Positions 27,690 through 36,687 of a DNA stretch of 64,000 nt are shown one piece after another. Origin of the DNA: Caldimonas brevitalea (GTDB taxonomy: Bacteria > Pseudomonadota > Gammaproteobacteria > Burkholderiales > Burkholderiaceae_C). The DNA lies in assembly GCF_001017435.1 (NCBI RefSeq), contig NZ_CP011371.1, positions 5,456,001 to 5,520,000 on the forward strand, given 5' to 3'. Every line of letters starts with the position of its first letter. Positions within the stretch are counted from its first letter, which is position 1. The notes below the pieces were generated by a model that saw only the letters and a list, made by a program, of their open reading frames with translations, ran no database searches and had not been told where the DNA came from. Made by a program: the position numbers and the translations under genes.

Positions 27690-28436
27690 ATGTCCTACAT
27701 CCTCGACGCCCTGAGACGGGCCGACTCCGAGCGCGAACGCGGCGCGGTGCCCAGCCTCCACACGATGCCGGCACCGGCCGTCGTCGACGACGGCGACGGC
27801 GACGACGACGACACGCCGCGCGCCAAGCCCTGGGTCTGGATCGCAGCCGGCGTCTCGCTGGGCTTGCTCGTGCCGCTCGCATGGCAGATGTTCGGGCGCG
27901 ACGACCCGCCCCCGAGCGTGGCCCTTGCCCCGGCGCCGGCGGCCGCCCTGCCCGCGGCACCGCCACCGGCCCTGCCGCCCGAGACCGCGATGACACCGGC
28001 CGAGCCCCCCTCACCGCCGCCGCTCGTCGACCCGGCGCCCGCGCGCCCTGCGACGGCGCCGATGCACCCGGCCGAACGCCACGCCGCCGCGCTGGAACCC
28101 CCGCGTGCTGCGACCAAAAAAGGCGCGCCGGCCGAGACCGCCGCCCCAGCCGGCGAGAACCGCACGGCGCGCCCGACGCCGCCGCCGGCCAAGCCCGCGT
28201 CCGAAGGTCGCATCTATGCCGAGCACGAGTTGCCGGCCGAGATCCGGCGCGACCTGCCGAAGGTGGCGGTGGGCGGCTCGATCCACTCCGACAACGCCGC
28301 CGACCGCATCCTGATCATCAACGGCGGGCTCTACCACGAGGGCGACCGGCTCGAACCGGAGCTGACACTCGACAAGATCGAGCTGAAGCGGGCCGTGCTG
28401 AAGTTCCGCGGCTACCGCTACGCGATCAGCTACTGA
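27690..28436 (+). CDS. gspB: General secretion pathway protein B
   Basis: A 248-residue bitopic membrane protein, partner of GspA. The N-terminus MSYILDALRRADSERERGAV is the family hallmark. One span (WVWIAAGVSLGLLVPLAW) is followed by a long Pro/Ala-rich periplasmic linker. The C-terminal GspB domain is AVGGSIHSDNAADRILIING, then LYHEGDRLEPELTLDKIE. The stop codon is also the left end of an inverted repeat shared with the convergent uvrA-like gene. Confidence 0.93.
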   Translation: MSYILDALRRADSERERGAVPSLHTMPAPAVVDDGDGDDDDTPRAKPWVWIAAGVSLGLLVPLAWQMFGRDDPPPSVALAPAPAAALPAAPPPALPPETAMTPAEPPSPPPLVDPAPARPATAPMHPAERHAAALEPPRAATKKGAPAETAAPAGENRTARPTPPPAKPASEGRIYAEHELPAEIRRDLPKVAVGGSIHSDNAADRILIINGGLYHEGDRLEPELTLDKIELKRAVLKFRGYRYAISY

Positions 28437-28463
28437 CCGCCCGCCAGGCCGGGCTGGCGGTCA
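28434..28463. terminator. Inverted repeat containing both convergent stop codons
   Basis: TGACCGCC at 28434 pairs with GGCGGTCA ending at 28463; an inner CCAG/CTGG can extend the stem past a small bulge. The gspB TGA and the uvrA-like TGA form its two ends. A compact candidate for bidirectional termination, but no T tract is seen. Confidence 0.4.
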
Positions 28464-31400
28464 GCCCTGGCGTGCCAGCACCGGCCGCAAGGCGCCGCCG
28501 GTGTGGCTGCCGGCCGCCACCACCGCTTCCGGCGTGCCCGCCACCACCACCCGTCCGCCGTGCACGCCGCCTTCAGGGCCGAGGTCGACGATCCAGTCCG
28601 CCTCGGCAATGACGTCGAGGTCGTGCTCGATCACCACCACGCTGTGCCCGCCGTCGACCAGGCGGTGCAGCACGCGGATCAGTTTTTCGACGTCGGCCAT
28701 GTGCAGGCCCACGGTGGGCTCGTCGAGCACGTACAGCGTGTGCGGCGCCTTCTGGCCGCGCCGCGTCACGTCGTCGCGCACCTTGCTCAGCTCGGTGACC
28801 AGCTTGATCCGCTGCGCCTCGCCGCCGCTCAGCGTCGGTGACGGCTGCCCCAGCGTCAGGTAGCCGAGCCCGACGTCCTTCAACAGCTGCAAGGGGTGCG
28901 AGATGTTGGGCATGGACGCGAAGAACTCGACCGCCTCGTCGACCTCCATGTTGAGCACGTCGCCGATGCTCTTGCCGCGCCAGGTCACCGCCAGCGTCTC
29001 GGCGTTGAAGCGCTGGCCGTGGCAGACGTCGCAGCCGACCTTCACATCGGGCAGGAAGCTCATCTCGATGGTGCGCATGCCCTGCCCTTCGCAGGCCGGG
29101 CAGCGGCCGTCGCCGGTGTTGAACGAGAAGCGCGCCGGCGCGTACCCGCGCGCCTTGGCCTCGAGGGTTTCGGCGAACAGCTTGCGGATGGTGTCCCAGA
29201 AGCCGACGTAGGTGGCCGGGCAGGAGCGCGGCGTCTTGCCGATCGGCGTCTGGTCGACCTCCAGCACCCGGTCGACGCGCTCCCAGCCCTCGATCGCGCT
29301 GCAGCCGCTGAAGGCCGGCAGGCCTTTGCCACGGTTGGCGACGATGGCCTGCACATTGGTCAGCAGCACGTCGCGCGCCAGCGTCGACTTGCCCGAACCG
29401 CTGACGCCGGTGACCGCCACCAGCCGGTGCAACGGCACCTCGACCGTGACCCCGCGCAGGTTGTGCAGGTTCGCCCCGCGCACCACCAAGGCGGGCGCGC
29501 CGTCGGCGACCTCGCGGCGCGGCTGCAGCGGGTGCAGCAGCGGGCGCGCCAGGAAGCGGCCGGTCAACGAATCGGCATGCAGGGCCAGCTCTTCGGCCCG
29601 GCCTTGCGCGATCAATCGGCCCCCGCGCTTGCCGGCCCCCGGCCCGATGTCGATGATGTGGTCGGCCCGGCGGATCGTGTCCTCGTCGTGCTCGACCACC
29701 ACCAGCGTGTTGCCCTGCGCGCCCAGCTTGTGCAACGCGTCGAGGAGGATGTTGTTGTCGCGCGGGTGCAGCCCGATGGTGGGCTCGTCGAGCACGTAGC
29801 ACACGCCCTGCAAATTAGAGCCGAGCTGGGCCGCGAGTCGGATGCGCTGCGCCTCGCCGCCCGACAGTGTGGGGGCGGCGCGGTCGAGCGTCAGATAGCC
29901 CAGCCCCACCTCTTCGAGGAATTCGAGCCGGCTGCCGATCTCGGCGATCAGGTCGCGTGCGATCGCGCCTTCGCGCCCGTCGAGCTGCAGCGATCCGACC
30001 CAGCCGCGAGCATCGCCGACCGAACGCGCGGCGATCTGTGCGATCGATTCCTCGCGGAAGCGGATCGCCAGCGACACCGGGTTGAGCCGCGCGCCCAAAC
30101 AGGTGCCGCAGGGTTGATCGGCCACACCCTCGACTTCGGGCTCGGCGAAGGTCTGTTCACGGCCCTTGTTGTCGTCGTCGCGCTGGGTGTCGTCGAAGGC
30201 CTTGCGCTGCTCGCGCGTCAGTTGCACGCCGGTGCCGACACATTCCATGCACCAGCCGTGCTTGGAGTTGTACGAGAACATGCGCGGGTCCAGCTCGGGA
30301 TAGCTGGTGCCGCACACCGGACAGGCGCGCTTGGTCGAGAACACCTTGACCTTGCCGATGCCGTCCGTGGGCGTGCCCGCCGCCATCGCCGCGCGCAGCC
30401 CGTCGAGCGGCGCGAGCAAATGCATCACGCCCTTGCCGAGTTCGAGCGTGCGGGCCAGCAGCTCGCGCAAGGCTGCCTCGTTGTCGGCCGAGACGACGAT
30501 GTCGCCCACCGGCAGTTCGAGCGTGTGCTCCTTGAAACGGTCGAGCTTGGGCCACGGGTCGACCGGCACGAACGCACCGTCGACGCGCAAATGCGTGTGG
30601 CCGCGCGCCTTGGCCCATTTGGCCAGGTCGGTGTAGAGGCCCTTGCGGTTCACCACCAGCGGCGCCAGCAGGCCCACGTGCTGGCCCTTGTGGTCGCGCA
30701 TCAGCTGCGCGGCGATCGATTCGGGCGTCTGCGGGCGCACCTCGGCGCCGTCATGGATGCAATGCTGCACGCCCAGCTTCACATAGAGCAGGCGCAGGAA
30801 ATGGTAGACCTCGGTGGTGGTCGCCACCGTGCTCTTGCGCCCGCCGCGCGACAGCCGCTGCTCGATCGCGACGGTGGGCGGGATGCCGTACACCGCGTCC
30901 ACCTCGGGGCGGCCGGCCGGCTGCACGATGCTGCGGGCGTAGGCGTTGAGCGATTCCAGGTAGCGCCGCTGCCCTTCGTTGAACAGGATGTCGAAGGCCA
31001 GCGTCGACTTGCCCGAGCCCGACACGCCGGTGACCACGCTGAACTTGCCGCGCGGGATGTCGACGTTCATCGACTTGAGGTTGTGCTCGCGGGCGTTGAC
31101 GATGCGGATCACCTCGTCGGTCGCGCGGGCGGCTTCGCGGCGCGAGCGCAGCAGCGATTGCAGCGGCCGGCCCTCCTCCACCCGCTGGCCGTTCAGGCCC
31201 AGTGCCGCCTCGTATTCGCGCAAGGCCTGGCCGGTGTACGAGCGCGGATGCGCCTTGACGTCGTCGGGCGTGCCGGTGCACACCAGCTCGCCCCCCTGCT
31301 CCCCGCCGTCCGGGCCCAGGTCGACGATCCAGTCGGCGGCACGGATCACGTCGAGGTTGTGCTCGATCACGATCAGCGAGTGGCCGGCGTCGAGCAGCTT

Positions 31401-34136
31401 GCGGAAGGCCCGCATCAGCTTGGCGATGTCGTCGAAATGCAGCCCGGTGGTGGGCTCGTCGAACAAAAACAGCGTGCCCTTCTTGGCCACCGCCTGGCGG
31501 CTCGCGGTGGCGTTCTTGGCCGCCTCCGCCAGAAAGCCCGCCAGCTTGAGCCGCTGCGCCTCGCCGCCGCTCAGCGTGGGCACCGGCTGGCCCAGCTTGA
31601 CGTATTCCAGCCCGACGTCGACCAAGGGCTGCAGCACGCGCAGCACCGCGCGGTCGTCCTTGAACAGCTCGGCCGCCTCGCTGACAGTCAGCTCCAGCAC
31701 GTCCGACACGCTCAGGCTGCGCCAGCCGCCGGCGCCCTGGCGTTCGATGTGCACCTCGAGCAGCTCGGCGCGGTAGCGCTTGCCGTCGCAATCCGGGCAG
31801 CGCAGGTAGACGTCGCTCAGAAACTGCATCTCGACGTGCTCGAAACCCGAGCCGCCGCAGGTCGGGCAGCGGCCGTCGCCGGCATTGAAGCTGAACATGC
31901 CGGCGCCGTAACCGCGCTGTTGTGCCAGCGGGGCAGCCGCGAACAGCGCGCGGATCTCGTCGAAGGCGCCGACGTAGCTGGCCGGGTTGGAGCGCGCCGT
32001 CTTGCCGATCGGCGACTGGTCGACGAACACCGCATCGGCCACCCAGTCGGCATTCAGCAACCGCTCGTGCTCGCCGGGCGTTTCGGTGGCCTTGCCGTAG
32101 TGGCGCGACAGCGCCGGGAACAGCACGTCCTGCATCAGCGTCGACTTGCCGGAGCCGCTGACGCCGGTCACGCACACCAGACGCTGCAGCGGGAACTCCA
32201 CCGAGACGTTGCGCAGGTTGTGCTCGCGCACGCCTTCGAGGATGAGCTTGGGTGTGCTGTCGTTGACCACCCGCCGCAGGCCGATGCCGATGTGTTTGCG
32301 CGCACCCAGGTAGGCGCCGGTCAGGGTGTCGGCCTGGCGCAAGGCGTCGGGCGGGCCGTCGAACACGATCGCGCCGCCCTTCTCGCCGGGGCCGGGCCCC
32401 ATGTCCAGCACCCGGTCGGCAGCCAGCATCACGGCCGGATCGTGCTCGACCACCACCAGCGTGTTGCCGGCGTCGCGCAAGCGGTGCATCGCTTCGACGA
32501 TACGGTTCATGTCGCGCGGATGCAGGCCGATGCTCGGCTCGTCGAGCACGAACAGCGTGTTGACGAGCGAGGTGCCGAGCGCGGTGGTCAGGTTGATGCG
32601 CTGCACCTCGCCGCCCGACAGCGTGCGGCTCTGCCGGTCCAGTGTGAGGTAGCCGAGGCCGACGTCGCACAGGTAGCGCAGCCGGGTGCGGATCTCGTCG
32701 AGCAGCAGCTTGAGCGCTTCGTCGAGCAAACCGCTGGGCAAGGTGAGGCTGTCGAAAAAGCGCTTCAGGCGCTCGATCGACAGCATCATCAAATCGTGCA
32801 GGCCCAGGCCGGGCAGCGCTTCGAGCTGCTCGCGGCGCCAGCCGGCGCCGACCGGCAGGTGACGCTTTTCGGGCGGCAGCACCGCGTCGGCGTCAGCCTT
32901 GGAGCCGAGCCGCCACAGCAGCGACTCGAGCTTCAGCCGGGCCCCCCCGCAGTCGCCGCAGGGCGTGTAGCTGCGGTACTTGGACAGCAGCACCCGGATG
33001 TGCATCTTGTACGCCTTGCTTTCGAGGTACTCGAAAAAGCGCCGGATGCCGTACCACTGCTTGTTCCAGTTGCCGCTCCAGTGCGGCGAGCCCTCGATCA
33101 CCCAGTCGCGCTGTGCCGGGCTGAGCTGGCTCCAGGCCGTGTCGCGCGGGATGCCGGCTTCGCCGGCGTACTTGAGCAGGTCGTCCTGGCATTCCTTCCA
33201 CGCCGGCGTCTGCAGCGGCTTGATCACGCCGGCCCGCAGTGTCTTGCGGTGGTCGGGGATCACCAGCCCCCAGTCGACCCCGATCACGCGGCCGAAACCG
33301 CGGCAGGTCTCACAGGCGCCGAAGGCCGAGTTGAACGAGAACATCGCCGGCGTCGGCGCGCTGTAGCGCACCTCGCTGTCGGGGCTGTGCAGGCCGGCGG
33401 AATAGCGCCACAGCTCGGGCTCGGCGTCGTCCCGCAGCGCATAGACGTTGACGCGGCCGCTGCCGCGCTTGAGCGCGACTTCCAGCGCTTCGATCACACG
33501 CGCGCGTTCGGTGCCGGGCAGGCGGAAGCGGTCGGCCACCACGTCGAGCACCTTGCGCGGGCCGGTCGGCGTGGCGACCTCGCGCTCGGCCTGCACGCGT
33601 GTGAAGCCACTCGCCGACAGCCACTGCTCGACCTCTTCGGGCGAGGTGTGGGCCGGCAGTTCGACCGGAAAGGTCACGATCAGCCGCGGTGCAGCGGCGG
33701 CGCTGCGCTCGCTCAGGTCGGCGTAGATCGATTCGGGGGTGTCTTCGCGCACCGGCTTGCCGGTCTGCCGGTCGAACAACTGCGCCGCCCGCGCGTACAG
33801 CAACTTCAGGTGGTCGTTCAGCTCGGTCATCGTGCCGACCGTGGAGCGCGAGGTGCGCACCGGGTTGGTCTGGTCGATCGCAATGGCGGGGGGCACGCCG
33901 TCGACCTTGTCGACCGCCGGCCGGTCCATGCGGTCGAGGAACTGGCGCGCGTAGGCGCTGAACGTCTCGACGTAACGCCGCTGCCCCTCTGCGTACAGCG
34001 TGTCGAAGACCAGGCTGGACTTGCCCGAGCCGGACGGGCCCGTCACCACCGTCAGTTCGCCGGTGTGGAGGTCCAGATCGAGGTTCTTCAGGTTGTGCTG
34101 TCGTGCGCCGCGGATGCGGATGACACCGGAGCTCAT
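28461..34136 (-). CDS. Double-length UvrA-like excinuclease ATPase (tandem fusion)
   Basis: A 1,891-residue protein, about twice the usual UvrA length (about 940), made of two UvrA-like copies joined near residue 995. Four Walker A motifs lie near residues 33 (GPSGSGKSS), 658, 1038 and 1578 (GVSGSGKST in the last three). Four LSGG signatures lie near 505, 853, 1423 and 1765. All four Walker B/H-loop sets look intact (for example FVLDEPSIGLHPRD, LFDEPTTGLH). Zinc-hairpin motifs CPTC...CPDC and CPAC...CDVC are present in copies 1 and 2. Copy 1 has CETC at 275-278 but lacks the preceding CxxC that copy 2 keeps (CPVC, 1272-1275). Whether a canonical uvrA exists elsewhere is not visible. UvrA recognises bulky DNA damage; this fusion may act as an intramolecular dimer. 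Confidence 0.92.
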   Translation of the reverse strand: MSSGVIRIRGARQHNLKNLDLDLHTGELTVVTGPSGSGKSSLVFDTLYAEGQRRYVETFSAYARQFLDRMDRPAVDKVDGVPPAIAIDQTNPVRTSRSTVGTMTELNDHLKLLYARAAQLFDRQTGKPVREDTPESIYADLSERSAAAAPRLIVTFPVELPAHTSPEEVEQWLSASGFTRVQAEREVATPTGPRKVLDVVADRFRLPGTERARVIEALEVALKRGSGRVNVYALRDDAEPELWRYSAGLHSPDSEVRYSAPTPAMFSFNSAFGACETCRGFGRVIGVDWGLVIPDHRKTLRAGVIKPLQTPAWKECQDDLLKYAGEAGIPRDTAWSQLSPAQRDWVIEGSPHWSGNWNKQWYGIRRFFEYLESKAYKMHIRVLLSKYRSYTPCGDCGGARLKLESLLWRLGSKADADAVLPPEKRHLPVGAGWRREQLEALPGLGLHDLMMLSIERLKRFFDSLTLPSGLLDEALKLLLDEIRTRLRYLCDVGLGYLTLDRQSRTLSGGEVQRINLTTALGTSLVNTLFVLDEPSIGLHPRDMNRIVEAMHRLRDAGNTLVVVEHDPAVMLAADRVLDMGPGPGEKGGAIVFDGPPDALRQADTLTGAYLGARKHIGIGLRRVVNDSTPKLILEGVREHNLRNVSVEFPLQRLVCVTGVSGSGKSTLMQDVLFPALSRHYGKATETPGEHERLLNADWVADAVFVDQSPIGKTARSNPASYVGAFDEIRALFAAAPLAQQRGYGAGMFSFNAGDGRCPTCGGSGFEHVEMQFLSDVYLRCPDCDGKRYRAELLEVHIERQGAGGWRSLSVSDVLELTVSEAAELFKDDRAVLRVLQPLVDVGLEYVKLGQPVPTLSGGEAQRLKLAGFLAEAAKNATASRQAVAKKGTLFLFDEPTTGLHFDDIAKLMRAFRKLLDAGHSLIVIEHNLDVIRAADWIVDLGPDGGEQGGELVCTGTPDDVKAHPRSYTGQALREYEAALGLNGQRVEEGRPLQSLLRSRREAARATDEVIRIVNAREHNLKSMNVDIPRGKFSVVTGVSGSGKSTLAFDILFNEGQRRYLESLNAYARSIVQPAGRPEVDAVYGIPPTVAIEQRLSRGGRKSTVATTTEVYHFLRLLYVKLGVQHCIHDGAEVRPQTPESIAAQLMRDHKGQHVGLLAPLVVNRKGLYTDLAKWAKARGHTHLRVDGAFVPVDPWPKLDRFKEHTLELPVGDIVVSADNEAALRELLARTLELGKGVMHLLAPLDGLRAAMAAGTPTDGIGKVKVFSTKRACPVCGTSYPELDPRMFSYNSKHGWCMECVGTGVQLTREQRKAFDDTQRDDDNKGREQTFAEPEVEGVADQPCGTCLGARLNPVSLAIRFREESIAQIAARSVGDARGWVGSLQLDGREGAIARDLIAEIGSRLEFLEEVGLGYLTLDRAAPTLSGGEAQRIRLAAQLGSNLQGVCYVLDEPTIGLHPRDNNILLDALHKLGAQGNTLVVVEHDEDTIRRADHIIDIGPGAGKRGGRLIAQGRAEELALHADSLTGRFLARPLLHPLQPRREVADGAPALVVRGANLHNLRGVTVEVPLHRLVAVTGVSGSGKSTLARDVLLTNVQAIVANRGKGLPAFSGCSAIEGWERVDRVLEVDQTPIGKTPRSCPATYVGFWDTIRKLFAETLEAKARGYAPARFSFNTGDGRCPACEGQGMRTIEMSFLPDVKVGCDVCHGQRFNAETLAVTWRGKSIGDVLNMEVDEAVEFFASMPNISHPLQLLKDVGLGYLTLGQPSPTLSGGEAQRIKLVTELSKVRDDVTRRGQKAPHTLYVLDEPTVGLHMADVEKLIRVLHRLVDGGHSVVVIEHDLDVIAEADWIVDLGPEGGVHGGRVVVAGTPEAVVAAGSHTGGALRPVLARQG

Positions 34137-34424
34137 GGGGGAGGGTCTTTCTGGGAATGCCGGCCAAGCGGGCCGCGGGACATTCTAGGGAAGCCGGCCT
34201 GGCATGTCGGACAGGTCGTGGATGGCCCCAAAACAGGGGGGCAGCCTGGGTCTGGCGGTGCTTCCCTGGCACTTCATACAGAGGTCAATCCGCCGTCTAG
34301 ATGTTACAAAAGCCGCGCTTCAGGCCCCGTTCAGGTTGGAGGGCTTGGCATGCGGGCGGCGGCTTGCCTCGCGGTGTGCATGCGTTCGCCCACCCCTCTC
34401 ACCACACGACCGGAGAGTACGCAG
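34137..34424. other. Gene-free region between uvrA-like and binding-protein genes
   Basis: 288 nt between two divergently transcribed genes. I see no convincing small gene, terminator or clear promoter; it should hold both promoters. Confidence 0.5.
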
Positions 34425-35546
34425 ATGAGCTTCAAACACTGGGGAGGTTGGGCGCTGGTCCTGGCCCTCACGCAAGCCCTGGCCGGCGCGGCAGCGGCGC
34501 AGGTGTTGATCGGCCAGACCGCCGGGTTCTCGGGCCCGGTGGCGGCAGGCGTGAAAGAAACCACCGACGGCGCCCGGCTCTATTTCGACGCGGTCAACGA
34601 GCGCGGCGGCGTGTACGGCCAGAAGATCGAGCTGGTCTCGCTCGACGACAAGTTCGAGCCCAAGCTGGCCGCCGTCAATGCGCAGAAACTGATCGTCGAG
34701 CAGAAGGTCAGTGCGATGTTCCTGACCCGGGGCACCCCGCACACCCAGGCGGTGGCGCCCTTGCTGGCCGAACACCGGGTGCCGTTGGTCGGCCCATCGA
34801 CCGGCGCCGTCGTGCTGCACGACCCGGTGCACCCCTACATCTTCAATGTGCGGGCCACCTACCAGCGCGAGGCCGAACGCGCGGTGCGGCACTTGAGCCT
34901 GATCGGCATCGACCGCATCGCGGTGGTGCATGTCGACGACTCTTTTGGCGCCGATGCGCTGGCGGGCGCGATGCGCGGCTTCAATGCGGTCAGCAAGCAG
35001 CCGGTGCTGGTGGAGAAATACGACCGCAGCAAGCCCGATTTCATGCTGCTCGTGCCCCGCATCGTCGGTGCCAACAGCCAGGCGGTGCTGTTCATCGGCG
35101 CGGCCGCAGCCCTCGTCGACGGCACCCGGGCGCTGCGCACCGCCGGCTCGCGCGCCCAGGTCGTGACGCTGTCCAACAACGCCTCGGCCGGCTTCATCAA
35201 GCAGATGGGCGACCTGGCGCACGGCACCATCGTGACGCAGGTGTTCCCGTATGAACGCTCGGTGGCCGCGCCTCTCGTCAAGGAGGCCCTCGACCTGGTG
35301 CGCAGCAAAGGCGGGACCGAAGTGTCGCCGGCCATGATGGAAGGCTTCGCCTCGGCCAAGGTGCTGGTCGAGGCCTTGCGGCGTGCCGGTCCCCAGCCGA
35401 GCCGCGACAAGATCGTCGCGGCGCTGCACAGCCTGAGGAAGTACGACCTGGGCGGCATGGAGATCAGCTACACGCCCGCGGACCACTCCGGCCTCGACTA
35501 CGCCGACCTGTCCATCGTCGACTCGAACGGCCGCTTCCGGCGTTGA
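34425..35546 (+). CDS. ABC transporter substrate-binding protein, branched-chain amino acid type
   Basis: A 373-residue periplasmic binding protein of the LivK/type I family. An N-terminal signal peptide (WALVLALTQALAGAAAAQ, cleavage about residue 25) precedes VLIGQTAGFSGPVAAGVKET and the two-lobed domain. ATG 34425 follows GGAGA. It stands alone on the plus strand; no permease or ATPase gene is next to it on that strand. It might share the LivFGHM proteins encoded nearby on the other strand, or a distant transporter. Ligand unknown. Confidence 0.88.
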   Translation: MSFKHWGGWALVLALTQALAGAAAAQVLIGQTAGFSGPVAAGVKETTDGARLYFDAVNERGGVYGQKIELVSLDDKFEPKLAAVNAQKLIVEQKVSAMFLTRGTPHTQAVAPLLAEHRVPLVGPSTGAVVLHDPVHPYIFNVRATYQREAERAVRHLSLIGIDRIAVVHVDDSFGADALAGAMRGFNAVSKQPVLVEKYDRSKPDFMLLVPRIVGANSQAVLFIGAAAALVDGTRALRTAGSRAQVVTLSNNASAGFIKQMGDLAHGTIVTQVFPYERSVAAPLVKEALDLVRSKGGTEVSPAMMEGFASAKVLVEALRRAGPQPSRDKIVAALHSLRKYDLGGMEISYTPADHSGLDYADLSIVDSNGRFRR

Positions 35547-35648
35547 ACCATGGCAGCAGCGGCGGGGCACGACCACGGTGAGGGCCACGAAGGTGCGCCG
35601 CCTGCTGCCGCGGGCGGACGACACACACCAGAGCGGGCCGTCTCGCCC

Positions 35649-36515
35649 TCAGGCCGCCGTTTGCCGCTGCACGAGCTCACACCGGTACAAAAACCGGCTC
35701 ACCAAGTCCCACTGTGCCGGCACGTTGAGCGCAGGCGCATGCCCGCAGCCGGGCACCGTGACCACCGTCGCGCAGGGCCCGCGCCGTTGCATCGCCTCGG
35801 CCACCTCGGGCAGCAGCAGGTCGGACTCGGCGCCGCGCAAACACAGCACCGGGATGTCCAGGCTGTCGTAGACCGGCCACAGGTCATAGTCGCGGGGGTG
35901 GCGGGCGAATTGCATCGCGATGGCCGGGTCGTAATGGGTGGTGACGCGCCCGCCCGGCAAACGCCGCGTCGAGGTTTCCGCCATGCGGCGCCATTGCGCG
36001 TCCGACATCCAGCCATAGGGCTGGTAGACCGTCCGCAAGAAATCCTCCAACTCGGTGACCCGTTCGAACGACGGCGGTTGGCCGGCGTAGTCGCGGATGC
36101 GGGCGATCGCCGGCTCGGCCAACTGGGGCCCGATGTCGTTGAGCACCAGCCCCTGCACCCGCCCGCGCAGCGTGGTCCCCGCCGCCAGCATGCCGATCGC
36201 GCCGCCCATCGACGTGCCGAGCCAGAACATGCGGTCGAGCTTGAGCTGGTCGACCAGCGAGGTCGCCAGCTTGACGTAGAACGACAGCTGGTACTCCTGC
36301 TCGGGTTCGGGGCTCCATTGCGACAGGCCGCGGCCCAGCGTGTCGGGGCAGATGACACGGTAGCGGCTGCACAGGTGCTGGGCCACCTCGTCCATGTCGC
36401 GCGCGGTCCGGGCCAGGCCATGCCACGCCACCACCGTCTCTCGATGGTGCGCCCCCCATTCGGTGAAATGGATCTCGCGACCTTCGCACGCCAGATAGCG
36501 GGATGTGAAACTCAT
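35649..36515 (-). CDS. Alpha/beta hydrolase
   Basis: A 288-residue alpha/beta-hydrolase-fold protein without a signal peptide, so probably cytoplasmic. The oxyanion segment AWHGLARTARD, nucleophile elbow GTSMGG (Ser102), a candidate acid in CLRGAESDLL and the catalytic His259 in PGCGHAPAL are visible. ATG 36515 has GGGAG upstream. It is the last gene of the minus-strand livK-phaZ-livGFHM cluster, 172 nt after livM. In that context it could cleave imported short esters; this is inference. Confidence 0.85.
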   Translation of the reverse strand: MSFTSRYLACEGREIHFTEWGAHHRETVVAWHGLARTARDMDEVAQHLCSRYRVICPDTLGRGLSQWSPEPEQEYQLSFYVKLATSLVDQLKLDRMFWLGTSMGGAIGMLAAGTTLRGRVQGLVLNDIGPQLAEPAIARIRDYAGQPPSFERVTELEDFLRTVYQPYGWMSDAQWRRMAETSTRRLPGGRVTTHYDPAIAMQFARHPRDYDLWPVYDSLDIPVLCLRGAESDLLLPEVAEAMQRRGPCATVVTVPGCGHAPALNVPAQWDLVSRFLYRCELVQRQTAA

Positions 36516-36687
36516 GACGTCTCCCTTGACTCCTGCACAGGAGATTCGTGACTCGAAAACCAGCTGTCCGTCGCACGCCGGCACGCACAATCCCTGCCGG
36601 GGCCGGGACCGGCCTCGACGACGACACGACAGATGCGGGATCGGATCGGCGCCAGGGGAGCGGCCCCCGAGCACCGGCTCGGCGGGG

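Noticed and set aside
28896..34424. Very long open frame on the plus strand opposite the uvrA-like gene
   Set aside because: It is the mirror of high-GC codon use in the uvrA-like gene: no family motif, a low-complexity His/Gln/Arg/Val-rich translation, and no start site support. Only its last part (from 34425) is a real gene.
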